Below, in pieces: positions 1 to 7,345 of a stretch of DNA of 13,995 nucleotides. The notes below the pieces were generated by a model, which saw only the letters and a program-made list of their open reading frames with translations, did not search any database and was not told where the DNA came from. The DNA is taken from NCBI GenBank assembly GCA_005786775.1, contig SYDD01000145.1:1-13995 (forward strand), written 5' to 3'. Positions within the stretch are counted from its first letter, which is position 1. Every line of letters begins with the position of its first letter. The translations under genes and the position numbers were made by a program. This stretch comes from Opitutaceae bacterium. Lineage in GTDB: Bacteria > Verrucomicrobiota > Verrucomicrobiia > Opitutales > Opitutaceae.

Positions 1-567
1 ATGGCAGGCGAGGGCCTCCAGCTTGCGGGCGTGGACGGCCGTGGTGTCGACCCAGGCGCCGGCGATCACCCGGCGCCGCAGGGGATCGTGCAGGCCGTGG
101 GGCATCGCGTGGTAGACCACGGTGTCCCCGCCCCACGCCGCCCGGCGCGGGACCGTGGCGAAGTTGGGGATCCCGCGGACGAAGGCGGCGGAAACCGCCA
201 AGCGGCAGGTCTCCGTGTGATCCTCCATGTAGTCCTGCGGCGGATGGGTGAGGATGATGGCGGGCCGCACCTCGCGAACGACAGCCGCCAGCCGGCGCAG
301 CAACGGCAGCCCGTAGAGAATCCCGATGTCGTCGGCTAGGCTGGGATGGTGCGTGGCGCCGAGCACGGCAGCGGCCCGGCGGGCCTCGGCGGCACGGATC
401 CGCCGCAGCGCGGCCGGGCGATGCGTAAGGCTCCCACAGTCCCCGGTGGAGACGTTCAGGCAGTGGATCCGCCAGCCCGCGTCCCGCAGCCGCAGGAGGG
501 TGCCGGCCATCGTGAACTCGATGTCGTCCGGGTGCGCCGCGATGGCGATGGCGGCCCGCTCAGCCAT
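1..567 (-). CDS. PIG-L/LmbE family zinc deacetylase, 3' end beyond window
   Basis: Seen: 189 codons are visible from an ATG at 567-565, and the frame stays open to the window edge, so the C-terminus is missing. Near the start is AHPDDIE (residues 11-17), the family's metal-binding signature. A second block around 107-118 (LTHPPQDYMEDH) holds the third ligand. By alignment with the family, H12, D15 and H117 should bind the catalytic zinc. Known: PIG-L enzymes remove N-acetyl groups from GlcNAc-type sugars and related conjugates, such as mycothiol or bacillithiol precursors. No signal peptide is visible, so it is probably cytoplasmic. Neighbours: the ATG overlaps the end of the upstream oxidoreductase by 8 bases (ATGGCTGA), which indicates one operon with coupled translation. 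The start is firm because AHPDDIE normally sits about 10 residues from the N-terminus. The substrate cannot be read from the sequence; an amino sugar shared with the dehydrogenase is inferred. Confidence 0.9.
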   Translation of the reverse strand, partial: MAERAAIAIAAHPDDIEFTMAGTLLRLRDAGWRIHCLNVSTGDCGSLTHRPAALRRIRAAEARRAAAVLGATHHPSLADDIGILYGLPLLRRLAAVVREVRPAIILTHPPQDYMEDHTETCRLAVSAAFVRGIPNFATVPRRAAWGGDTVVYHAMPHGLHDPLRRRVIAGAWVDTTAVHARKLEALACH

Positions 568-1597
568 TCAGTTCGGCGAGCGTGACGGTCCGGTTTTCGG
601 CGGCCGAGCGGTCGGCCGCGAGGCAAGCGAGGTGCGAGCGCATCGCGTCGTCGAGCGAGGTGAGCGGCATCTCCCGGCCGGCATCGAGGGCATCAAAGAA
701 GGCTTGGAACTGCGTCTGGTAGGGGTGATCCGAGACGTCGCCCGAATCGAGTAGCTTCATCGAGAGCTCGCTCCAGCGATGCTTGTCGGTGGCGAGCTTC
801 GCGGAGTGGAAACGATGGTCGAGTAGGCTGCCCTCGCTGCCCACGAGGTGCGTGTGGAAGTAATAGGGCTGCAGGCAGTCGATCACCGAGGCGACCTTGC
901 CGACCGCGCCGTGACGGAAGCGAACGAGGGTGACGGTGGTGGTCGGGTACTCGTAGGGGGCGAAGGTGGGGCTGCTGGAGCGGGTGGCGACGCTGGTGAC
1001 GCTCTCGACCTCGCCGCCGAGGCAGAGCAACAGGGCATCCATCGCGTGGCAGCCGGCCGACAGCAGGCTGGTGCCGCCGCCGTCGCGCCGGACGTTCCAC
1101 CGGAATTGGCCGTACCAGGGGCCGATGCCGTGGTAGTAGTCCACTTCGCCGTAGTGGAGCTGGCCGAGGAGGCCGGCATCGAGGACCGCCTTGGTGGCGA
1201 GGAACTGGCTGGAGAAGCGACACTCGAAGCAGACGCAGACCCGCACGCCCGCAGCCTTGACCGCGGCGGCGACCGCGCGCGCGTCCTCCAGGGTCAGGCT
1301 GATCGGCTTCTCCAGGATGATGTGCTTGCCGGCGCGGGCGGCGGCGATCGCGTGGGCGGCGTGCTCCCGCGGGTAGCTGCAGATGGAGACCGCGTGGATG
1401 TCCGGCCGGCGGAGCATCTCCTCATAGCTGCTGAACGCGGCGACCGGCCCGCCGTGCTGCGCGGAGAGCGCCGCGGCGTCGAGCGGGCGAGACGAGCAGA
1501 TGGCGGTCACGCGGGCCTGCCGGGTGGCGTTGATGGCGGGGATGTGGGCGGTCGCGACCCAGCCGTAGCCGACGACCGCGACGTTGTACTTCTTCAT
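560..1597 (-). CDS. Gfo/Idh/MocA family NAD(P)-dependent oxidoreductase
   Basis: Seen: 345 residues, the usual family length. The N-terminal Rossmann fold starts with VAVVGYGWVATAH (residues 6-18), a variant of the GxGxxG/A dinucleotide loop. EKP at 96-98 supplies the conserved lysine (K97). The C-terminal domain has GGGTSLLSAGCHAMDALL (173-190), where H184 with D187 matches the catalytic region of the family. Known: these enzymes oxidise, reduce or epimerise sugars, inositols and sugar derivatives using bound or free NAD(P). There is no Tat or Sec signal, so this is a cytoplasmic member, unlike many exported Verrucomicrobia/Planctomycetes relatives. Neighbours: it is first in a two-gene operon with the PIG-L deacetylase and diverges from the BASS transporter 147 bases away. 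The start is preceded by a pyrimidine run (CTCCCTCCCCC) and no purine-rich ribosome site. The exact sugar substrate is unknown. Confidence 0.9.
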   Translation of the reverse strand: MKKYNVAVVGYGWVATAHIPAINATRQARVTAICSSRPLDAAALSAQHGGPVAAFSSYEEMLRRPDIHAVSICSYPREHAAHAIAAARAGKHIILEKPISLTLEDARAVAAAVKAAGVRVCVCFECRFSSQFLATKAVLDAGLLGQLHYGEVDYYHGIGPWYGQFRWNVRRDGGGTSLLSAGCHAMDALLLCLGGEVESVTSVATRSSSPTFAPYEYPTTTVTLVRFRHGAVGKVASVIDCLQPYYFHTHLVGSEGSLLDHRFHSAKLATDKHRWSELSMKLLDSGDVSDHPYQTQFQAFFDALDAGREMPLTSLDDAMRSHLACLAADRSAAENRTVTLAELNG

Positions 1598-1650
1598 TGG
1601 GGCGGAAGGGGGAGGGAGATCGAGGCCAGCCGCGACGACGTGGCGGCCAC

Positions 1651-1667
1651 CGCGGGTTTGAACCGCG
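1651..1667. promoter_or_regulatory. Imperfect inverted repeat in divergent promoter region
   Basis: The 147-base gap between the oxidoreductase start (1597) and the transporter start (1745) holds CGCGGGTTTGAACCGCG. It can be read as arms CGCGG/CCGCG or as inner arms GGTT/AACC, the kind of dyad many dimeric repressors bind. The embedded TTGAAC (1658-1663) could be a -35 element, with a poor -10 candidate (GTCAAT, 1681-1686) 17 bases on. That would give a leader of roughly 50 bases for the start at 1745. This is suggestive only: short GC palindromes are common in such DNA. The rest of the gap shows nothing recognisable. Confidence 0.25.
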
Positions 1668-1744
1668 CCGCCCGCGGCAAGTCAATGCGCGAGCCCCGCC
1701 TCCGAGCTCGCCAGCGCGGCGCTGGCCACCCAGCGTGCCGCGCC

Positions 1745-2689
1745 ATGCCCCGCCTCCTGAACACGCTGACCAACGCATTCCCCGTCTGGGTCGCCGCCTG
1801 CAGCAGCCTCGCGCTGGTCGAGCCGCGCGCCTTCACCTGGTTCAGCGGCCCATGGATCGTCTGGGGACTAGCCGTGATCATGCTGGGAATGGGGCTGACC
1901 CTCACCCCGGAGGATTTCCGCGGGGTGGCGCGGATGCCCGGCGCGGTCGCCGCGGGCTTCGTCGGCCAATTCACCATCATGCCCCTGCTCGGCTGGGCCG
2001 CCGGCCGCGTGTTCGGGTTGGAGCCCGCCTTCGCGGTCGGGCTCATCCTCGTCGCCTGCTGCCCAGGCGGCACCGCCTCCAACGTCGTTACCTACCTCGC
2101 CGGCGCCAACGTCTGCCTATCGGTTGTGATGACGATGTGCTCGACCTTCGCCGCCGTCTTTATGACCCCGCTGCTCACCGCTTGGCTGGCGGGCACGCTC
2201 GTGCAGGTGGACGCATGGGGCCTGTTCCTGAGCACGTTCCAGGTTGTGGTGCTGCCCGTGGTGATCGGGGTGTGGCTGAACCGGCGCGCGCCGCGGGCCG
2301 TGGCTCGAGCCCAAGCTGTACTGCCGCTACTCTCGGTGGTGGTGATCGCGTTGATCTGCGCCAGCGTCATCGGCAGCAGCGCGGCGGCGATTCGGCAGGC
2401 AGCCGGTCCCCTCCTCGCGGCAGTCTTCACCCTGCACGCGGGCGGCTTCGCCCTCGGCTACGTCTTCGCGTGGGCGCTGCGCTTCGACCGCGCCGCGGTG
2501 CGCACAATCTCAATCGAGGTCGGGATGCAAAACTCAGGCCTCGGCGTCGTCCTCGCGCGGAAACACTTCGCGGATCCGCTCACGGCCGTACCGTGTGCGA
2601 TCTCGAGCGTCTTCCACTCCGTGATCGGCAGCGTCCTCGCCGGTTGGTGGCGCTGGCGCGACCGCCGCGCGGCCGCTGGCCGGGCCTAG
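1745..2689 (+). CDS. BASS (bile acid:sodium symporter) family transporter
   Basis: Seen: 314 residues from ATG 1745, strongly hydrophobic with about nine to ten membrane segments. The two discontinuous-helix motifs of the family are present: CCPGGTASNVVTYLAGANV (105-123) and SIEVGMQNSGLG (256-267). Compared with the Neisseria homologue ASBT_NM, the sodium ligands recur at a constant offset of two: Q75, S112, N113, S126, T130, E258 and Q262. This supports both sodium coupling and this start. An upstream in-frame ATG at 1685 would add 20 charged, non-membrane residues and is less likely. Known: bacterial members import small organic anions with sodium; pantothenate and keto acids are among proposed substrates, so bile acid is only the family name. 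Neighbours: it diverges from the Gfo/Idh/MocA gene and converges on the DUF362 gene, with which it shares the stop-codon bases CTAG. The substrate is not predictable here. Confidence 0.9.
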   Translation: MPRLLNTLTNAFPVWVAACSSLALVEPRAFTWFSGPWIVWGLAVIMLGMGLTLTPEDFRGVARMPGAVAAGFVGQFTIMPLLGWAAGRVFGLEPAFAVGLILVACCPGGTASNVVTYLAGANVCLSVVMTMCSTFAAVFMTPLLTAWLAGTLVQVDAWGLFLSTFQVVVLPVVIGVWLNRRAPRAVARAQAVLPLLSVVVIALICASVIGSSAAAIRQAAGPLLAAVFTLHAGGFALGYVFAWALRFDRAAVRTISIEVGMQNSGLGVVLARKHFADPLTAVPCAISSVFHSVIGSVLAGWWRWRDRRAAAGRA

Positions 2690-3852
2690 GCGGGGAACTC
2701 CCGGCTCCGCACCTTCGCAATCGGCTCGCCGGTTACGTCGATCCGCGCGAGGTCCGCAGTGCCCAAGCCGGCCCGCTCCGCCATCACTAGGTGGTTATCG
2801 CCCGGCTTGAACGGGATCGTGCCCCGCTCAGCGCGCACATTCTCGAAGCCCATGACCGCCGTACCCACCGTGTCGGTCGCGACCGGATCGAGCCCGGCGA
2901 TAATGACCCCCGGGCGCGCCATCTTCTGCTCGCGGCCCTTCACCCAGGGGCCCTCGGACCAGTTGAGGGTTGTGATGCCGTCGATGATGCCGAGGTGGAT
3001 CGGGCGCGCAGCGCAGACGTCGGTCACGATGCGCGGGATGCGGTAGCCGGCATCCTTTGGCTCGAAGAAGTCGCGCTTGCTCCCCGGGGGGTCGAAGACG
3101 GCCTGGTTCTGGCCGTCCCAGCCCTTGAGGTTGTGGAGCCGGCCGCGCCCGCGCACGCCGTCCTCTGAGGGCGCGTCGTCGCCGTAGAGGGCGTTCGGGG
3201 TGATGCCGAAGAGGTTCTTCATCGTGAGGGTGATGCCCGTCGTGATGTGGGTCTTCAGCTTGCAGAGGGAGACGAACACGTCGGTGTCGACGTAGGAGTG
3301 GTTGAGCTCGAACTGGTCGAAGAGGTGCCCCCCGAAGCCCACCTTCAGGTTCGCGTAGGAGCGGCCGAGCCCAAGGTTACGGGTGTCCTCGGCCTCGACC
3401 TTCCCCAGCGCGGAGAGCGCGCGCCAGTCGAAGCCGGCGTCGACCAGCGTCTGCTCGAGCGGCTGGCGCAGGCTGGTGGACTCGACGAGGCGGACGCGCC
3501 GCGCGCCGGCGGTGAAGAGCGAAGCGGTAAGCGCCATCACCGTCGCGGGGTGCGTGATGTAACTCTCACCGACGGGGCGCCCGAAAAGCGGGGTGAAGTT
3601 GGAGCCGGTGAGGTTGAGCTTAATCGTGACCGTTTTACCCCCCACGAGCGGGCCGAGGCCGCCCAGCTGGTCGAAACTGCGGTCGAGGGCCGCCTTCACC
3701 TCGGACCCGTAGCCGCGGCAGGTTACGATGGCGACGCGGGCATTGCGCGCGGGGGCGGCCGCGCGGGCGGGGGGCAGGCCGGCGGCGAGGAGGGCGCCGG
3801 CGCCGGCCCGGAGAAAGTCGCGACGCGCGGGGTGACGGGGCGAGCAGCTCAT
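2686..3852 (-). CDS. Tat-exported DUF362 domain protein
   Basis: Seen: 388 residues from the ATG at 3852-3850. The N-terminus has a twin-arginine signal, RRDFLRAGAGALLAAG (10-25), with probable cleavage after ARA near residue 32, so the folded protein is exported. The DUF362 core is clear from CKLKTHITTGITLTMKNLFG (197-216) and from DGITTLNWSEGPW (291-303). A start at 3888 is also open but would put 12 extra residues (MALGRPARLETG) before the Tat signal, so 3852 is preferred. Known: DUF362 proteins often carry a C-terminal ferredoxin domain. No CxxCxxC cluster is present here; only isolated cysteines occur (C45, C197, C280 in the mature part). This makes it the iron-sulfur-free exported form common in Verrucomicrobia and Planctomycetes. 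Its biochemical function is unknown. Neighbours: it diverges from the solute-binding protein by 104 bases. Confidence 0.88.
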   Translation of the reverse strand: MSCSPRHPARRDFLRAGAGALLAAGLPPARAAAPARNARVAIVTCRGYGSEVKAALDRSFDQLGGLGPLVGGKTVTIKLNLTGSNFTPLFGRPVGESYITHPATVMALTASLFTAGARRVRLVESTSLRQPLEQTLVDAGFDWRALSALGKVEAEDTRNLGLGRSYANLKVGFGGHLFDQFELNHSYVDTDVFVSLCKLKTHITTGITLTMKNLFGITPNALYGDDAPSEDGVRGRGRLHNLKGWDGQNQAVFDPPGSKRDFFEPKDAGYRIPRIVTDVCAARPIHLGIIDGITTLNWSEGPWVKGREQKMARPGVIIAGLDPVATDTVGTAVMGFENVRAERGTIPFKPGDNHLVMAERAGLGTADLARIDVTGEPIAKVRSREFPA

Positions 3853-3956
3853 CCCCGTTTCTAGGCGGGCAGGTCGGCCCAACGCCATCCCGATTTTGGG
3901 CGCGACGGCCCCCGGAAATGCCTTGGCCCAGTCCGGGACGAGACTTTGCTCCGGGG
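3853..3956. promoter_or_regulatory. Divergent intergenic region, DUF362 / solute-binding protein
   Basis: These 104 bases must hold the promoters of both divergent genes. Weak -35-like strings occur (TTGGGC near 3896 and TTGGCC near 3922 on the plus strand), but no convincing -10 box or operator dyad is visible. Both starts are preceded directly by CGGGG with no purine-rich Shine-Dalgarno site. The call is positional, not motif-based. Confidence 0.3.
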
Positions 3957-5567
3957 ATGCGGACGATCTCTGGATGCTGCGCGGTGGGGCTCCTGGCTCT
4001 GCTCGCCGGCTGCGGCGGGCGGGAAACCCCGGCGGAAGCCGGACGGCGCACCGGCACCTTGCTGGTGGGCAACCAAGCGGAGCCGGCGGACCTTGATCCC
4101 CACACGGTCGACGCGTTCACCGAGATGATCGTGGTCAGCGCCCTGTTCGAGGGCCTCACCGTGCTCGAGGAACGCACCTCGCGGGGCCTTCCCGGCGCCG
4201 CCACCCGGTGGGAGACCTCCCCCGACGGTCGCACTTGGACCTTCCACCTCCGGCCCGAGGCGCGCTGGGCCAACGGCGAGCCCGTCACCGCCAGCGACTT
4301 CGCGTACGCCTTTCGCCGCGTGCTCACCCCCACGCTGGGCTCGCCCTCGGCCCATCTCCTCTGGGTGCTGCGCGGCGCGCGGGACTTCCATGAGGGGCGC
4401 ACGCCGGACTTCGGGCGCGTCGGGGTGGAGACCGTCGACGAACGCACCCTCCGCCTGCACCTCGCCCATCCCGTGCCCTACCTCCCCACCCTCGTGGCCC
4501 ACCCGGCTTGGTATCCCGTGCATCGCGCGACCCTGGAACGTTTTGACGCTGGGGCACGCCGCGGCACCGCGTGGACCCGCCCGGGCAACCTCGTGGGCAA
4601 CGGCGCTTTTACCCTCGTCGAGTGGCGACCGCAGGCGCGGATCGCAGTCGCACGCAACCCCGCGTACTGGGAAGCGGCGAATACCCGTCTGCAGCGGATC
4701 GAATTTATACCGATGGAACAGCCGGGCGCCGAGGAGCACGCGTTCCGCGCCGGCCAGCTCCACGTGACCTTCGATCTCCCCGCGAGTCGCCTTGGCGCGT
4801 ACCGGGATGCCGCGGATCCGCGGCTGCGGGTGGATCCACTGCTTAACACCTGGTACCTCAACCTCAACGTCCGGCGCCCGCCGCTGGACCGGCCCGACGT
4901 GCGGCGCGCGCTCGCGCTCGCCATCGATCGCGCCGCCCTGTCCCGCGCAGTCTACTCCGGCGCCCGCGCACCCGCCGCCAGTTTCGTGCCCCCAGGCTGC
5001 GGCGAGTACACGCCACAGGCGGGCGCCCGCACCGACCCGGAGGCCGCCCGCCGGCTGCTCGCGGCGGCGGGTTTTCCGCAGGGGCGCGGCCTGCCCGCGA
5101 TCCCCCTCCTCGCCCGTAACGACGGCCACCTGCCCAAGGTCGCGGAGGCGGTGCAGGAGATGTGGCGGCAGATCGGCGTCACCGCGACGATCGAGGTGGT
5201 CGAGCAGAAGACCTGGCTCGAACAGCAGCAGCAGGGCGCGCACACCGCGGCGCTACTCGGCTGGGTCGCGGACTACGCCGATCCCCTCACCTTTCTCGGC
5301 CTCTTCGTGACCGGCGGGGGTAACAATTGGACTGGCTGGTCGGACGCCACTTACGACGGGCTGCTCCCAAAAGCCCGCGAGACCGCCGACCCGGCCGCGC
5401 GCGCGGCACTGCTGCGGCGCGCGGAGACGCGGCTGCTGGAGGAAGCCCCGGTGACCCCGTTAGTACACGGCGCACAGACCTACTTGCTGGATCCGGCGGT
5501 GCGCGGCTGGGAGCCGGCCCCGCTCGGCCTGCATCGGTTCCACCGCGTGGAGCTGGCGCCCCCCTGA
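3957..5567 (+). CDS. Lipoprotein oligopeptide-type ABC solute-binding protein (family 5)
   Basis: Seen: 536 residues from ATG 3957. The N-terminus MRTISGCCAVGLLALLAGC ends in a lipobox (LLAG|C, C19), so the mature protein should be lipid-anchored in the periplasm. Family-5 landmarks follow: NQAEPADLDPHTVDAF (39-54), GNGAFTLVEW in the middle, LNLNVRRPPLDRPDVRRAL, and the C-terminal GWVADYADPLTFL and NNWTGWSDATYDGLL. This is the OppA/DppA layout at normal length. An upstream in-frame ATG at 3918 would add 13 residues before the signal peptide and is disfavoured. Known: such proteins deliver oligopeptides, or sometimes oligosaccharides, to an ABC importer. Neighbours: it starts a plus-strand run with a secreted protein and a DNA glycosylase. 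No permease or ATPase gene is in the window, so its importer is elsewhere or it acts as an orphan receptor. Confidence 0.92.
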   Translation: MRTISGCCAVGLLALLAGCGGRETPAEAGRRTGTLLVGNQAEPADLDPHTVDAFTEMIVVSALFEGLTVLEERTSRGLPGAATRWETSPDGRTWTFHLRPEARWANGEPVTASDFAYAFRRVLTPTLGSPSAHLLWVLRGARDFHEGRTPDFGRVGVETVDERTLRLHLAHPVPYLPTLVAHPAWYPVHRATLERFDAGARRGTAWTRPGNLVGNGAFTLVEWRPQARIAVARNPAYWEAANTRLQRIEFIPMEQPGAEEHAFRAGQLHVTFDLPASRLGAYRDAADPRLRVDPLLNTWYLNLNVRRPPLDRPDVRRALALAIDRAALSRAVYSGARAPAASFVPPGCGEYTPQAGARTDPEAARRLLAAAGFPQGRGLPAIPLLARNDGHLPKVAEAVQEMWRQIGVTATIEVVEQKTWLEQQQQGAHTAALLGWVADYADPLTFLGLFVTGGGNNWTGWSDATYDGLLPKARETADPAARAALLRRAETRLLEEAPVTPLVHGAQTYLLDPAVRGWEPAPLGLHRFHRVELAPP

Positions 5568-5613
5568 AAGCCCGCGGCTTGCGGCGCGCGCCCCCGCCGC
5601 CCAACGTCCCCGG

Positions 5614-6087
5614 ATGTCCCCGCTCCGCATCCTGCTGCTTCTCTGCCTCGCGGCTGCCGCCGCGGCCGCCGCCGCGCCGGAGCTAGCCTTGGTGCGCGTG
5701 TGGCCGGGCTGGAAGGACGCGGAGGACTTCACGCGCCTGCGGGAGTACTTCGGCGCCGCCCCAGATGCGGGATCCCGCCGGGTGCTGCGGACGGCGGCGG
5801 AGCAGCGCGGCGGTTTCTACTTTCTGGTGCGAACGCGGGGGCCCTCGGTGCCCGAGGCGGTCTTCGAAGTGGCGGTCCTCCGGCCCGACGGGCCCGAGCC
5901 AGCGTTGCACCGCTTCCCGGCCCCGCTGCGTGCGGGCGAGGAAGTGGTCGAGCTGGGACTGACCGGGGACGCCTGGCCGGGCGGGAAACGGGCGCAGCCC
6001 GTCGCCTGGCGGCTCCGGGTGCTGGGCGCCGAGGGACGCGTCCTCGCCCAAGAGCGCAGTTTCCTCTGGGTGGATCCGACTCCCTGA
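5614..6087 (+). CDS. Small secreted protein of unknown function
   Basis: Not recognised as a named family. Seen: 157 residues. It begins with a Sec signal peptide (MSPLRILLLLCLAAAA then an alanine run) with likely cleavage near residue 21, before PELALVRVWPGW. The mature part of about 136 residues alternates hydrophobic and polar residues in short stretches: GGFYFLVRTRG, EAVFEVAVLRPDG, VVELGLTGDAWP, WRLRVLGAEGRVLAQERSFLW. This suggests a beta-sandwich of about seven strands. There are no cysteines in the mature part and no catalytic motif. Neighbours: 46 bases after the solute-binding protein and only 3 bases before the glycosylase ATG, so it is almost certainly co-transcribed with the glycosylase. 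A structural or ligand-binding role in the periplasm is only inference. Real coding is supported by the signal peptide and tight spacing. Confidence 0.75.
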   Translation: MSPLRILLLLCLAAAAAAAAAPELALVRVWPGWKDAEDFTRLREYFGAAPDAGSRRVLRTAAEQRGGFYFLVRTRGPSVPEAVFEVAVLRPDGPEPALHRFPAPLRAGEEVVELGLTGDAWPGGKRAQPVAWRLRVLGAEGRVLAQERSFLWVDPTP

Positions 6088-6090
6088 GCG

Positions 6091-7017
6091 ATGGCCACCG
6101 ACCCCTGGTCGCCGCTGAGCGGCCTGCCGCAACTGACTCCGGCGGTGCTCGCCGAGATCCTCGACCGCGGGCAGGCCTTCCGCTGGAACCAGGATTCCGC
6201 CACCGGTGACTTCACCGGCGTCTGGGTCCGCCACGCTGTCCGCGTGCGCCTGGATGCCGGGGGCCGGCCGGAGTGGGCGCCGGCCGGCACCGCGACCGGG
6301 CCAGCGGACCTTGCGGCCTATCTCGCCACCGGCACGGACTTCGCGGCCGCGACCGACGCGCTGCCTTGGCGGAGCGACGCACACCTGGCGCGCTGCGTCG
6401 CCGCGTTCCCCGGCCTGCGCCTGCTGCGGCAACCCTTTGGCGAGACCCTGCTCGCCTTTCTCTGCAGCGCGACCAAGCAGATCGTGCAGATCAAGCAGAT
6501 GCTCGAGCTGCTGGCGGCCCGCCTTGGTCGGCCCCTCTATCCCGGCGGTCCCCACGCGTTGCCGGATTGGACCACCCTCGCGGCCGCGCCCGAGACGGAG
6601 CTGCGGCGCTGCCTACTGGGTTTCCGCGCCCGCCACGTCGCCGGGACCGCGCGCTACCTCGCCGCGCGCCCGGGCTGGCTCGAGGAGACCGAGGCCCTGC
6701 CCTACCCGGCCGCCCACGCCCGCCTCCTCGAATTGCCGGGCGTCGGCGCGAAGGTCGCGGATTGCGTCCTGCTGTTCGGCGCCGGGCGGCTTGAAGCGTT
6801 CCCGGTGGACACCTGGATCCTGCAGGCGCTCACCCGCCACTATGGCTTGGAGGGCTGGTCGCCGGCGCAGGTGGCCCATTTCGGCCGCTCGCACTTCGGG
6901 CCCCACGCGGGCCTCGCGCAGCAGTTCCTCTTCGCGTGGGAACGCGGCCAGCGCCGGCCGCTCAGCGCCGCGCCCGCTGGATCAGCTCCACCTCGTAGCC
7001 CTCGGGGGCGTCGATGA
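6091..7017 (+). CDS. ogg: OGG1-type 8-oxoguanine DNA glycosylase/AP lyase
   Basis: Seen: 308 residues, cytoplasmic. GQAFRW (27-32) matches the GQSFRW of OGG1. The helix-hairpin-helix LPGVGAKVADC (215-225) contains catalytic lysine K221 (human K249), and PVD at 238-240 gives the catalytic aspartate D240 (human D268). Pocket residues that read 8-oxoguanine also align: G27 (G42), C225 (C253), Q277 (Q315) and F281 (F319). Known: the enzyme excises 8-oxoguanine, usually opposite cytosine, and can nick the abasic site. Odd: the human opposite-base reader N149 aligns with T128 and R154 with Q133, while R204 is kept as R179. The last 25 residues or so are a Pro/Arg/Ser-rich tail. Neighbours: 3 bases after the small secreted protein; its 3' end overlaps the convergent VOC gene by 56 bases. 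The symbol is a family-level call; an AlkA-like specificity is less likely given the pocket. Confidence 0.88.
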   Translation: MATDPWSPLSGLPQLTPAVLAEILDRGQAFRWNQDSATGDFTGVWVRHAVRVRLDAGGRPEWAPAGTATGPADLAAYLATGTDFAAATDALPWRSDAHLARCVAAFPGLRLLRQPFGETLLAFLCSATKQIVQIKQMLELLAARLGRPLYPGGPHALPDWTTLAAAPETELRRCLLGFRARHVAGTARYLAARPGWLEETEALPYPAAHARLLELPGVGAKVADCVLLFGAGRLEAFPVDTWILQALTRHYGLEGWSPAQVAHFGRSHFGPHAGLAQQFLFAWERGQRRPLSAAPAGSAPPRSPRGRR

Positions 7018-7345
7018 ACGCGATGGTGGAACCGCTGCCGGTCAGCGTCGGCCCGTCCGAGAGCGGGTAACCCTTGCGCGCCAGCTCGGCGGCAAACGCG
7101 GTCAGGTCCTCGACCTCGAAGGCAAGGTGCATCAGGTCCGGCTGGACCTGCACCGGCGGACTGGAAGGCAGCTGGCACAGCTCGATCTCCTCCTCGCTGC
7201 CCGGGGTCGCGAGGAAGGCGACCTGCGCGCCGCGCGGCGAGACGCTGCGACGGGCAACCGTCAACCCGAGCGCGTCCTGGTAGAACCGGACGGACCGCTC
7301 GAGGTCGTTCACGCGGAGGCGGGTGTGCAGCAGCTTCTTGACCAT
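6962..7345 (-). CDS. Glyoxalase I-like VOC family protein
   Basis: Seen: 127 residues from the ATG at 7345-7343. A longer open frame to 7423 would add 26 Arg/Gly-rich residues and would run into the divergent gene, so it is rejected. Two beta-alpha-beta-beta-beta modules are visible. Metal ligands match E. coli GloA: H7 (LLHTRLRV), E55 (EEIELCQL), H73 (LMHLAFEV) and E120 (EGYEVELIQ), the positions of GloA H5, E56, H74 and E122. Known: GloA isomerises the methylglyoxal-glutathione hemithioacetal to lactoylglutathione using Ni or Zn. The conserved ligands make the same reaction likely, but bacillithiol-type substrates or another VOC lyase are possible. Neighbours: convergent with ogg, with a 56-base overlap of coding 3' ends; divergent from the PLP enzyme, with only 44 bases between start codons. 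Confidence 0.88.
   Translation of the reverse strand: MVKKLLHTRLRVNDLERSVRFYQDALGLTVARRSVSPRGAQVAFLATPGSEEEIELCQLPSSPPVQVQPDLMHLAFEVEDLTAFAAELARKGYPLSDGPTLTGSGSTIAFIDAPEGYEVELIQRARR

Noticed and set aside
848..1744. Long N-terminal extension of the transporter frame antisense to the oxidoreductase
   Set aside because: It overlaps a clear Gfo/Idh/MocA gene, has Gly/Asp/Arg-rich composition and no membrane segments; ASBT_NM residue numbering fits a start at 1745.
3861..5243. 460-codon minus-strand open frame inside the solute-binding protein gene
   Set aside because: No recognisable motif, His/Gly/Arg-rich; the plus strand carries a lipobox and family-5 signatures throughout.
5568..5580. Hairpin AAGCC-CGC-GGCTT right after the solute-binding protein stop
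   Set aside because: A five-base stem without a U-tract, in a short gap of a likely operon; too weak to call a terminator.
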